Below, in pieces: positions 53,427 to 61,566 of a DNA stretch of 64,000 nucleotides; the stretch's first letter is position 1, and each line of letters starts with the position of its first letter. The DNA lies in NCBI RefSeq assembly GCF_020194175.1, contig NZ_JADYVX010000017.1, forward strand, positions 1-64,000, read 5' to 3'. Below the pieces are notes generated by a model. The model was not told the origin of the DNA, did no database searches, and saw nothing but the letters and a program-made list of their open reading frames with translations. Origin of the DNA: Bradyrhizobium sp. BRP22 (lineage in GTDB: Bacteria; Pseudomonadota; Alphaproteobacteria; Rhizobiales; Xanthobacteraceae). Made by a program: the position numbers and the translations under genes.

Positions 53427-53552
53427 CAGCCCGGGCGGAGCCAACCGGCCGCGCGAACGCGCGCCCGATGACAGTCTCCGCGCAAAACCGGGGCATCTGC
53501 AACCGCGTCTGCGGGCGGTCCCCGGGTTACGCGTTCGCTCCATCCGGGCTAC
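53427..53552. repeat. Palindromic intergenic repeat, family A copy 4 (degenerate)
   Basis: Ends are GCAGCCCGGGCGGAGC and CGCTCCATCCGGGCTAC; the centre retains GGGGCATCTGCAACCGCGTC and CCCCGGGTTACGCG. It is about 35 bp longer than the others and carries mismatches. It fills part of the 315 bp gap between the min operon and the IorA-like gene; the remainder (53553-53733) shows no gene. Confidence 0.75.
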
Positions 53553-53733
53553 GATTGCTGTGCCTCCTGCATGCGGCGTGATGCCGCGAAGCGCACACGC
53601 GTGTGTGAACTGCCTCCCGAACCGCTATGACAGAGCCAGGGCTTTGGCATAGGCTGCCGCCGCTCTGACGCGAACGGCAGAGAAGACGTGCATGCCGATC
53701 GAGGATCGTCATCGCACAGGTTCCGGAGGTCGC

Positions 53734-54198
53734 ATGCGACTCATCGTCAACGGCAAGACGCATGAGGTTGACGTCGAAGACGAGATGCCCCTGCTGTGGG
53801 TGTTGCGCGACGTGCTTGGCGTCACCGGTCCCAAATATGGCTGCGGCATCGCGATGTGCGGCGCCTGCACGGTGCATGTCGGTGGCGAGCCGGTGCGTTC
53901 CTGCTCGCTGCCGGTCGGCGATGTCAAAGCGGACGTCATCACGATCGAAGGATTGGGCACGCCGGCAGCACTGCACGCCGTGCAAAAGGCCTGGGTCGCA
54001 CACCAGGCCGCGCAATGCGGCTATTGCCAGTCCGGCCAGATCATGTCGGCCGCCGCGCTGCTCAGCGCCAACGACAATCCGAGCGACGACGATATCGACC
54101 AGGCGATGTCCGGCAATCTGTGCCGCTGCGGCACCTATCCGCGCATCCGCGCCGCGATCAGGGCTGCGGCGCGTGAGCTCAAGGGGCGTCCGACATGA
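53734..54198 (+). CDS. iorA: Isoquinoline 1-oxidoreductase-type small subunit, [2Fe-2S]
   Basis: The protein is 154 residues with both [2Fe-2S] clusters of xanthine-dehydrogenase-family small subunits. Plant-type ligands lie in CGIAMCGACTVHV followed by a Cys in VRSCSLP. The helical cluster lies in CGYCQSGQIM and LCRCGTYPRI. It passes electrons from the molybdenum site of the next subunit. GGAGG precedes the ATG at 53734. Stop and next start overlap as ATGA. The gene symbol follows the family type; the real substrate is unknown. Confidence 0.9.
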   Translation: MRLIVNGKTHEVDVEDEMPLLWVLRDVLGVTGPKYGCGIAMCGACTVHVGGEPVRSCSLPVGDVKADVITIEGLGTPAALHAVQKAWVAHQAAQCGYCQSGQIMSAAALLSANDNPSDDDIDQAMSGNLCRCGTYPRIRAAIRAAARELKGRPT

Positions 54199-56435
54199 GC
54201 AGGGTCGGCACCATTGCCCGGCGCACCTTCCTGATCGGCACTGCCGTGATCGCGGGCGGCGTCGCATTCGGCGTCTATGCTTATAAGCGCGAGCCGATCA
54301 ATCCGCTGCTGAAGGATCTTGGCGATGGGCAGGCGGCGCTGACGCCTTACGTGCGCATCGATCAGTCGGGCGTCACCATCATCACGCCGCGCGCCGATCT
54401 CGGACAGGGTGTGGCGTCGATACTTGCGGCGCTGGTGGCCGAGGAACTCGATATCGCCTGGAACGACATCAGGGTCGATTTCGGATCGCCGAGCGCCGCT
54501 TACTACAACGGCATTGCGGCGGCCGAAGGTCTGCCCGTTCCGGCGACCGATAGTAGCTTCAAGGCGCGCACGACGCGCGTCGTCGGCGATGCGGTGAGCA
54601 AGTTCCTGGGTCTGCAGATCACCGGCGGATCGTCGTCAGTCCCTGATGCCTACGAGAAGATGCGTATTGCTGGCGCAGCCGCCCGCGAGGTCCTGTTGCA
54701 GGCAGCGGCGAGGCGGACCGGGATTCCAAAGCATCAGTTGAAGACCAGGGACGGCAACGTCATCACGCCGCGTGGCGAGGTGCTGAGTTACGCGTCGCTG
54801 GCGGCGGAAGCCGCCAAGATCGAGCCGCCGCAAAAGGTTCGGCTCAAGCCTGCGGCGGACTGGCGCTATCTCGGCAAGCCGATGCAGCGCATCGATATCG
54901 TCGCAAAGTCCACGGGCACTGCGACCTTCGGCATCGACATCAGGATGCCTGGCATGGTCTATGCGACGGTCCGCGCCAATCCCGCCATCGGCGGCGGCAT
55001 CAAGGGATACGATGCGAGCGCCGCCGCGAAGGCGAGGGGTGTCATCGCGGTCGTGCCGATCACCGGTGGGGTGGGGGTGATCGCCGACAACACCTGGCGC
55101 GCCTTCAAGGCGGCGGAGCTGATCAAATGCGATTGGGGTGCGGCGCCTTATCCTCCTTCCAGCGCGGCGATGTTCGAGGTGGTCGCGTCCTCGTTCACCG
55201 GCGAGCGGCAGGACAGCCGGCTCAAGGATGAGGGCGATGTCGAGGCGGCGCTGCAGGACGCCGGCGTGATCGAGGCCGAATACAAGGTGCCATATCTCGC
55301 GCATGCGCCGCTCGAGCCGATGAACGCCGTGGTGCAGCTCAAGGACGGACGGCTCGATATCTGGACAGCCACGCAGATACCGCTGTTCGTGGTGGCGACG
55401 GCGGCCGAGGTCAGCGGGCTTGCGCCTGACAACGTGCATCTTCATTCGCTGATGTCGGGCGGCAGCTTTGGCCGGCGCCTCGAGGATGACTATGTCCGTC
55501 AGGCGGTCGAGATCGCAAAGGCCTATCCCGGGCATCCGATCAAGATGACCTGGACGCGCGAAGAGGACATGACCCACGACTTCCCGCGTCCGCTTGGCAT
55601 GGCGCGCATGCGTGGTGCGGTCAGGGATGGAAAGGTCGAGGCGTATGACCTCAAGGTCGCCTGTCCTTCGGTAACGGCTTCTCAGATCGGCCGGCTGCAT
55701 ATGCCGACCTTCGGGCCTGACATCGCGATCGTTGCGGGCGCCTGGGACCAGCCGTTCCGGATTCCGCACTATCGCGTCACCGGCTATCGTGTGCCGGAAC
55801 TGGTGCCGGTGAGCTCCTGGCGCTCGGTCGGCGCGTCGGCAAACGGCTTCCTGCACAATGGCTTTCTCGATGAGTTGATTCACGAGGCGGGCGTCGATCC
55901 GCTGAAGGAATTGATCCGGCTGTGCTGGCACGAGCCATCGCGCAAAGTGCTCGAAGCTGTCGGCGAGATGTCGAAATGGGGCAGCGACGTTGGCAAGGAT
56001 CGCGGCCGCGGCATCGCGTTCACGCTGTCATTCGGCGTGCCGGTGGCCGAGGTCGTGGAGGTCTCGAATACGCCGCAGGGTATCAGGATCGACAAGGTGT
56101 TCGTCGCTGCCGATGTCGGCAGAGTGCTCGACCCGACAAACTTCGAGAACCAGGTTCAGGGCGCGGTGATCTGGGGACTGGGTCACGCCGTCAATTGCGA
56201 ACTGACCTTCAAGGACGGCGTCGCCGAACAGACGAACTTCCACGCCTATGAAGGCTTGCGTCTCAATCAGGCGCCGACGATCGAAGTGCGCGCGATCGAC
56301 AACGGCAGCCCGATCCGCGGCATCGGCGAGCCCCCGGTTCCTCCCGCCGCTCCAGCACTCGCCAACGCCATCTTCGCCGCCACCGGCAAGCGCATCCGCG
56401 AGTTGCCGCTGAACAAGCACATCGATTTCGTTTAG
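54195..56435 (+). CDS. iorB: Isoquinoline 1-oxidoreductase-type large subunit, molybdenum cofactor
   Basis: The protein is 746 residues of the xanthine dehydrogenase family, IorB branch. An N-terminal Tat-like anchor (ARRTFLIGTAVIAGGVAFG) suggests attachment at the periplasmic face. The molybdopterin-binding segments include LMSGGSFGRRLEDDYV and the C-terminal GIGEPPVPPAAPALANAIF, with the active-site Glu in GEPPV. Such enzymes oxidise aldehydes or N-heterocycles. The related partial gene at the right edge indicates a second copy. Confidence 0.9.
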   Translation: MSRVGTIARRTFLIGTAVIAGGVAFGVYAYKREPINPLLKDLGDGQAALTPYVRIDQSGVTIITPRADLGQGVASILAALVAEELDIAWNDIRVDFGSPSAAYYNGIAAAEGLPVPATDSSFKARTTRVVGDAVSKFLGLQITGGSSSVPDAYEKMRIAGAAAREVLLQAAARRTGIPKHQLKTRDGNVITPRGEVLSYASLAAEAAKIEPPQKVRLKPAADWRYLGKPMQRIDIVAKSTGTATFGIDIRMPGMVYATVRANPAIGGGIKGYDASAAAKARGVIAVVPITGGVGVIADNTWRAFKAAELIKCDWGAAPYPPSSAAMFEVVASSFTGERQDSRLKDEGDVEAALQDAGVIEAEYKVPYLAHAPLEPMNAVVQLKDGRLDIWTATQIPLFVVATAAEVSGLAPDNVHLHSLMSGGSFGRRLEDDYVRQAVEIAKAYPGHPIKMTWTREEDMTHDFPRPLGMARMRGAVRDGKVEAYDLKVACPSVTASQIGRLHMPTFGPDIAIVAGAWDQPFRIPHYRVTGYRVPELVPVSSWRSVGASANGFLHNGFLDELIHEAGVDPLKELIRLCWHEPSRKVLEAVGEMSKWGSDVGKDRGRGIAFTLSFGVPVAEVVEVSNTPQGIRIDKVFVAADVGRVLDPTNFENQVQGAVIWGLGHAVNCELTFKDGVAEQTNFHAYEGLRLNQAPTIEVRAIDNGSPIRGIGEPPVPPAAPALANAIFAATGKRIRELPLNKHIDFV

Positions 56436-56446
56436 ACGCCGCTCCC

Positions 56447-56556
56447 GTCATTCCGGGGCGCGCCTCTCGGCGCGAGCCCGGAATCCATCGGGCGGCAGGC
56501 GCAGGTGGAGAAATGGATTGCGGGTTCGATGCTGGCGCATCGCCCCGGGATGACGC
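56447..56556. repeat. Intergenic palindromic repeat
   Basis: The ends GTCATTCCGGGGCG and CGCCCCGGGATGAC are inverted with one mismatch, and an inner GCGCGCCTCTCGGCGCG hairpin is present. The same left end occurs at 27396. It lies between converging iorB and the arylsulfatase gene. Confidence 0.75.
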
Positions 56557-56639
56557 GCCCTGATCACGAGGAGCCGCGCCAGCGACGTCGCGAGGGATGG
56601 GCCACGGGCGAGATCGGGGCCTCGGCCGGCGTTATGGAG

Positions 56640-59150
56640 TCACTCCGCCTTGGCCTTCTCTCGCATCGCCGCCTGCAGGGTCTTGATGTCTGCAGGCGAG
56701 AGTTGGGGGCGGTCGACCTTGATCGTCAGCTTGTTGAGCTTGGCGGTCAGCGGGAACGGCGGCTTGTAGTCGGCATCGTTCACGCCGGTGAGGGTGTCGG
56801 AGCCGATGTCGAAGCTCTCGTCCCACTGCAGGATCATCGGCAGTGTCTTCGCCATCCGCTTGGTGGCGACCTGCTTGCCGTCGACCTTCAGCGTGCCGGT
56901 GCCGGGCTGTGCGAGACCGCTGAAGTTGTTGTACGCGAGCGTGCCGACGCCAATGCCGTCATATTTGAAGTCGAACTCGACCGTATGCCGGCCCGGCGAC
57001 AGTGCGTCCGGAGCTTCCCACTTGATGCGTTCGAGGTCGACCATGTTCCACAGGAACACCGGCTTGCCCTGCAGCAGGTAGAAGCCGTAGCCGGCGAAGC
57101 GCCCTCCCGAGGTCAGGATCATGCCCTCCGCGCCGCGCTGCGGCACGTCGATATCGGCGGTGATCGTGTAGGACGCATTGAGCAGCAGTGGCGAATCGCC
57201 CTGCGGCAATCCCGTCATCGGTCGCGTGTACGCGAACTCCGCGCGGCCGGCGGTGATGTTCGGTCGCGGCGCGATGATGCGCGCCGCGACCGATGCGTCG
57301 AGCGGGAAGACCTGGTACTTCCTGGCCTCGGCGATGAACATCTCCTTCATCTCCTTGACCTTCTGCGGGTTCGCGGCCGCGATGTCGTCGGACTGGCTGA
57401 AGTCCTTGCTCAGGTCATAAAGCTGCAGCACCTGGTTGTTCAGGGGATCGGGGTTGGCCGGGCCGAACGCCTGCCAAGGCGCGCGATTGACCTTGGTGCT
57501 CAGCATCCAGCCGTCGTGGTAGAGAGCCCACTGACCGAACATCTCGAAGTACTGCGTCTGGTGGCGCGACGGCACCTTGGCGTTCGGTCCATCGAATGTG
57601 TAAGCAAAGCTCGTGCCTTCGATCGCCGCTTGCTTGATGCCGTCCACATACTCCGGCGCCTGAAGGCCTGTGGCCTCGAGGATCGTCGGCATGACGTCGA
57701 TCACGTGGACGAACTGCTCGCGCAAGGAACCCTTGTCCTTGATGCGGGCCGGCCAGGACACGACCATGTTCTGGTTGACGCCGCCGAGCCTGGATGCGTT
57801 CTGCTTGAACCAGTCGAATGGCGTGTCAAACGCCCATGACCAGCCGGCCGACATGTGGTTGTAGGTCTGCTCGGTGCCCCAGACATCGTAGAACTTCATC
57901 TGCACATCGACAGGCAACTCATTCAGGCCGTTGAAGAACGCGACCTCGTTCGGCGTGCCGAGCGGCCCGCCTTCGGCGCTCGTGCCGTTGTCCCCGTTGA
58001 TGTAGATGACCAGCGTGTTGTCGAGCCGACCCAGGTCCTGGAAGTGTTGAATCACGCGCCCGATCTCATGGTCGCTATAGGCCGCGTAGGCGGCGAAGAC
58101 CTCGACCTGCCTGATGAATAGTCTCTTCTCCTCTGCCGTGAGCTGGTCCCACGGCTTGAGCACTTCCTTGGGCCACGGCGCGAGCTTGGTGTCACTCGGG
58201 ATTACGCCGAGCCGCCTCTGGTTCTCGAAGATGCGCTCGCGAAGCTTCTCGTAGCCGTCGTCGAACAGGTGCATCGCGCCGATCTTGTCTACCCATTCCT
58301 TGGTCGGGTGGTGCGGCGCGTGCGTGGCGCCCGGCGCATACTTGATGAACAGCGGTTTGGACGGGTCGGTCTGGTGCATGCGTGTCATCCAGTCGATGGC
58401 ATCGTCGGCCATGGCGGTGACGAGATTCCAGGTGCCCGGCGGCTTACCCAGGAACGGATAGATTTGCGTCGTGTTGCGGAAGAGATTTGGCTCCCACTGG
58501 TTCGCGTCGCCGCCGACGAAGCCGTAGAAGTACTCGAAACCCATGCCTATCGGCCACTGGTTGAAGGGGCCGACCTGGCTCGCAGCGAATGCGGGCGTAT
58601 TGTGGTCTTTTCCGAACCAGGAGGTCGCATAGCCGTTGTCCAGGAGAATCCGCCCGATCGTCGCTTTATCCTTCCCGATGATGCTGCTGTAACCCGGGAA
58701 GCCGGTCGACTGCTCCGAGATCACGCCGAAGCCGGCCGAATGGTGATTGCGCCCGGTGATCAGCGCCGCGCGAGTCGGCGAGCAGAGGGCCGTGGAGAAG
58801 ACACGATTGTAGCGCAGGCCCTCATTGGCGATGCGATCCATCGTCGGAGTCGGGATGACGCCCCCGAAAGTGCTCGGCACGCCGAAGCCGGCGTCATCAG
58901 TGATGATCAGCAGCACATTCGGCGCGCCTTGCGGCGGGACGATGCGCGGTGCCCACCACGGCCTGGACTGCAGGGCGTCGTCCTTGATCACGCCGCCAAA
59001 GGTCGGATCGGGCGGCGGGAGTTGCCTGCCGTCGATCGTGGTCGTGGCGCCGGGCGAACCCGCAGCGCCAATCGTCTGCTGTGCCATCGAGGGGACAATC
59101 GTGAGCACGGTCAAACTAGCGCAGGAGAACAACAGTGCAGACATTTTCAT
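56640..59150 (-). CDS. Secreted arylsulfatase (large form)
   Basis: The protein is 836 residues. A Sec signal peptide (about 23 residues, ending SMA) is followed by the sulfatase domain with metal-binding LLIITDDAGFG and the formylglycine motif C123-S-P-T-R in ALCSPTRAALITGR. The cysteine would be converted to formylglycine by a sulfatase-modifying enzyme not seen here. The protein is longer than classical AtsA (about 530 residues), with extra C-terminal beta-rich sequence. GGGAGG precedes the ATG at 59150. A FixK-type box lies 83 bp upstream. Confidence 0.93.
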   Translation of the reverse strand: MKMSALLFSCASLTVLTIVPSMAQQTIGAAGSPGATTTIDGRQLPPPDPTFGGVIKDDALQSRPWWAPRIVPPQGAPNVLLIITDDAGFGVPSTFGGVIPTPTMDRIANEGLRYNRVFSTALCSPTRAALITGRNHHSAGFGVISEQSTGFPGYSSIIGKDKATIGRILLDNGYATSWFGKDHNTPAFAASQVGPFNQWPIGMGFEYFYGFVGGDANQWEPNLFRNTTQIYPFLGKPPGTWNLVTAMADDAIDWMTRMHQTDPSKPLFIKYAPGATHAPHHPTKEWVDKIGAMHLFDDGYEKLRERIFENQRRLGVIPSDTKLAPWPKEVLKPWDQLTAEEKRLFIRQVEVFAAYAAYSDHEIGRVIQHFQDLGRLDNTLVIYINGDNGTSAEGGPLGTPNEVAFFNGLNELPVDVQMKFYDVWGTEQTYNHMSAGWSWAFDTPFDWFKQNASRLGGVNQNMVVSWPARIKDKGSLREQFVHVIDVMPTILEATGLQAPEYVDGIKQAAIEGTSFAYTFDGPNAKVPSRHQTQYFEMFGQWALYHDGWMLSTKVNRAPWQAFGPANPDPLNNQVLQLYDLSKDFSQSDDIAAANPQKVKEMKEMFIAEARKYQVFPLDASVAARIIAPRPNITAGRAEFAYTRPMTGLPQGDSPLLLNASYTITADIDVPQRGAEGMILTSGGRFAGYGFYLLQGKPVFLWNMVDLERIKWEAPDALSPGRHTVEFDFKYDGIGVGTLAYNNFSGLAQPGTGTLKVDGKQVATKRMAKTLPMILQWDESFDIGSDTLTGVNDADYKPPFPLTAKLNKLTIKVDRPQLSPADIKTLQAAMREKAKAE

Positions 59151-59232
59151 GACCGATCCTCCCTGCTGGATCTCTGCCATGGGCCAAAAGTGCCCAACCA
59201 AGTACATCGAAGTAGGTGCCGGACAGCATGCG

Positions 59233-59246
59233 TTGACATAGATCAA
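59233..59246. promoter_or_regulatory. FixK/FNR-type box upstream of the arylsulfatase
   Basis: TTGACATAGATCAA, inside the extended dyad GCGTTGACATAGATCAACGC, fits TTGA-N6-TCAA. A class II start would lie near 59198, about 48 nt before the arylsulfatase ATG. Confidence 0.7.
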
Positions 59247-59333
59247 CGCATGGTCCGCGTTGGGTCATTGGAAACCCGCACGAATTTGGCAGTCTGCGTT
59301 ACTCCGCGCCATGACCGCGCGGCGGCGCCACTT

Positions 59334-59618
59334 TCAGAACTGGGCCGGTTGAGCGGGTGGGCTCGGCCAATCCGATCGCAGGTTGTTCGGGTTATTCCTA
59401 TCGAATAAGTCCTGCCTTACAACGCCGCTCGGGCGGGCATCAATCGATGGTGGCATTCTGCGAGCATCACGGCTTGGCGCGACGATGACGTCAGGCCGAA
59501 CCACGCAATTGGCGGGATAGCCGACGTATTGGCAGTAAGTTACAGCGCTCGCGCTTCCATTGCTTCCAACGGAAAAACCAATAACTAGCGACGCCGACAA
59601 GGCAATTGATCGCTTCAT
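59334..59618 (-). CDS. Small secreted protein of unknown function
   Basis: The protein is 94 residues. A signal peptide (about 24 residues, ending GSASA) is followed by VTYCQYVGYPANCVVRPD, with two Cys that could pair, and a Pro/Arg-rich tail. The GGGAGG at good spacing before ATG 59618 makes it likely real. It resembles small exported proteins of unknown function common in Bradyrhizobium (recalled). Confidence 0.7.
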   Translation of the reverse strand: MKRSIALSASLVIGFSVGSNGSASAVTYCQYVGYPANCVVRPDVIVAPSRDARRMPPSIDARPSGVVRQDLFDRNNPNNLRSDWPSPPAQPAQF

Positions 59619-60034
59619 TTCTTGCCTCCCGTAGCTGATCTGCGAAAAAAATGATCATAAATGAAGTCGGGCGCCATGCCAAAGCGGCGAGTGTTGAACG
59701 AAGGATTTCCGCTCCGGACGGGCAAATCACCCATAGGTCTGTCCAGCCCTCGCGGCAAAAATATTTCTGTTTTTCCGAAACGCAAATCAGTCTATGAGTT
59801 CGCGCGTCTCACGGCGGATGAGGGGCGGATCGCGATCGTCACGAACGTGCGGTGAGATGCGGTGGACGTGATGCGTGTGACTGACGAGCACGCGCGTTGC
59901 GGACGGCGAAGTCGTGTGGTTCTGGCGCCCCGACGCTGGCGCTAAGTTTTTTGCGCGAAGAGGTTCGCGCGAGAGATGACGGTGGCAAGAAAGCCCGGTC
60001 ACCGAGAAGAGCACGAAGTAAGCCGTAAACCATC

Positions 60035-60138
60035 GCGCAGGGAAAGCCGGAGTTGCTTCGGTTGACCTGTGGTCCTACCCCCGTGCTTTTTGTTGCACGG
60101 GGCCCACGGGTGCGACCGGCACCCGGCTTTCCCTGCGC
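60035..60138. ncRNA. 104-nt near-continuous hairpin, possible RNA or repeat
   Basis: The outer arms GCGCAGGGAAAGCCGG (60035-60050) and CCGGCTTTCCCTGCGC (60123-60138) are perfectly complementary over 16 bp. The inner arms CCCCGTGC and GCACGGGG (60079-60102) form an 8-bp hairpin with a TTTTTGTT loop. Between them CGGTTGACC and CCTGTGG segments pair with CCACGGG and CGACCG with few mismatches. I recall similar elements as dispersed repeats in Bradyrhizobium; transcription is unproven. Confidence 0.45.
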
Positions 60139-60221
60139 CCTCACTTCAATGCGAGGGTGGAACGAGACGCAAAGCTCGGACGCCATGCGCCGCGAGAACG
60201 CGAACTCACATCCACTCCACC

Positions 60222-60322
60222 GTCATGCCCGCGAAGGCGGGCATCCAGTATCCCGCGGCCTCTCGGCATAAGCACCACCGCCTCTGCAATACTGGATCGT
60301 CCGGTCAAGCCGGGCGGATGAC
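60222..60322. repeat. Palindromic repeat with GTCATGCCCGCGAAGGCGGG end
   Basis: The left end GTCATGCCCGCGAAGGCGGG is itself a hairpin. ATCCAGTAT near the left is inverted as ATACTGGAT near the right, and the right end is GGGCGGATGAC. This is a common alphaproteobacterial dispersed repeat type (recalled). Confidence 0.75.
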
Positions 60323-60364
60323 CGCGGAGAAGCTGTTTGACATTTGAATCAGAACTCGCCGTCC

Positions 60365-60431
60365 GTCATTGCGAGGAGCGAAGCGACGAAGCAATCCATG
60401 CCTCCACGTGCCGAGAGATGGATTGCTTCGC
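60365..60431. repeat. Palindromic repeat with ATGGATTGCTTCG arms
   Basis: CGAAGCAATCCAT and ATGGATTGCTTCG are a perfect 13-bp inverted repeat, preceded by GTCATTGCGAGGAGCGAAGC. It is typical of dispersed alphaproteobacterial repeats. Confidence 0.8.
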
Positions 60432-60894
60432 ATCCTACCGGTCCGCTCTTTGACATTCGAATCCGCTCTCTCCCCCGTGCCGTCTCGCCTTTCGACGGGA
60501 CGATGCCGATGTGGTCATTGTGAAATGCGAACTATTCATTGAGTGCAGCGAACACGCGCGACACGCGAACTGCATCGCACACGCAAGCGCGGTGATGGTG
60601 ATGTGTTAGCGGGCTATTACACGAGACACCGGCGCCAGCATCCGCACCGCAACACGTTCCTTGCGCGCCGCACAAATTCAGCAACATCCAACCTGATCCG
60701 CAAAATCATCATGATGCACTGTTGCTCCACGCGTGATGTGATGAGAGTTTGAGCATCGCGGCTGCCGCCAACAATGAATGGCGAGAGAGAACGACTCGGT
60801 TCGACGGAGTCGTTGCTTGCCTTCTTTTTGGCAGAGTTCCGGCGCTCATTTGCACCGGGTCTGAATTCAACTCGGTGTTACACCTCAACCCAAG

Positions 60895-61482
60895 ATGGAA
60901 CTCGAGATGCATCATCCAGACCAGACACGTCGTTCGCTTCTGAAGGTTCTTGCCACCGGCGCCTGCGTTGCGGCCACCGGGCCTGCTGCGGCGCAAGAGG
61001 ATCAACCCGGCAGCAACGATCGGCCGAAGAAGGGCGATCTCCTGGTTCTCTCCGAAGGAGAGCGCGCCGGCCAGGTCATCAAATCAGACGACCTCAAGCT
61101 CGGTGGCCCGCCAGTACGCGCCTGGCCGAAGGATCCCGCCACCTCGGTGGTCCGCAAAGGTTCGCGTTTGAATGAAGTGCTCGTCATCCGGCTCAATCCC
61201 GATGAACTCGACGACGACACGCGCGCGCGCTCGGCTGACGGCATCGTCGCCTATTCGCTGATCTGCGCGCACGCCGGATGTCCCACCACCGGCTGGGTGA
61301 AGTCGGCGGAAAACGACAAGAACGTCTTCAAGTGCTTTTGCCACAATTCCGAATATGACCCGCGGCACGGCGCGGACGTCGTGTTCGGGCCGGCGACCCG
61401 TCGTCTGGCGGCGCTTCCGTTGGCTCTCACCGACGGTTCGCTCACCGTGTCTGCGGCGTTCGTAGGAAAGGTAGGTGCCTGA
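60895..61482 (+). CDS. Tat-exported Rieske [2Fe-2S] protein (QcrA-like fold)
   Basis: The protein is 195 residues. A twin-arginine signal (TRRSLLKVLATG, then AAAQ) suggests export with the cluster already inserted. The cluster segments are CAHAGCP and CFCHNSEYD, which carry the extra Cys pair (disulfide) of bc1-type Rieske proteins. It is not an oxygenase-type Rieske domain. It lies 84 bp upstream of the PQQ dehydrogenase on the same strand and may pass electrons from it. The start could also be the ATG at 60907. Confidence 0.87.
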   Translation: MELEMHHPDQTRRSLLKVLATGACVAATGPAAAQEDQPGSNDRPKKGDLLVLSEGERAGQVIKSDDLKLGGPPVRAWPKDPATSVVRKGSRLNEVLVIRLNPDELDDDTRARSADGIVAYSLICAHAGCPTTGWVKSAENDKNVFKCFCHNSEYDPRHGADVVFGPATRRLAALPLALTDGSLTVSAAFVGKVGA

Positions 61483-61566
61483 GGCAAAGAACCAAATAAT
61501 TCGCTCAAATTGGGTAAGTGCAATCAAAAGTTCTGAACAAAGAACAAAGCAGGGAGGTAGCATCTA

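Larger units (their letters stand above)
59619..60894. other. Repeat-rich intergenic region, no gene
   Basis: This 1,276 bp stretch has no supported coding frame. It contains the long palindrome at 60035-60138, palindromic repeats at 60222-60322 and 60365-60431, and unassigned sequence at 59619-60034 and 60432-60894. It holds the promoter of the downstream Rieske and PQQ genes, but I could not identify it. Confidence 0.6.

Noticed and set aside
60895..61482. Counting the 60.9 kb Rieske protein as a third part of the split oxygenase system
   Set aside because: Its cluster segments carry the bc1-type extra Cys pair and it has a Tat signal, so it works in the periplasm and is unrelated to the cytoplasmic oxygenase proteins.
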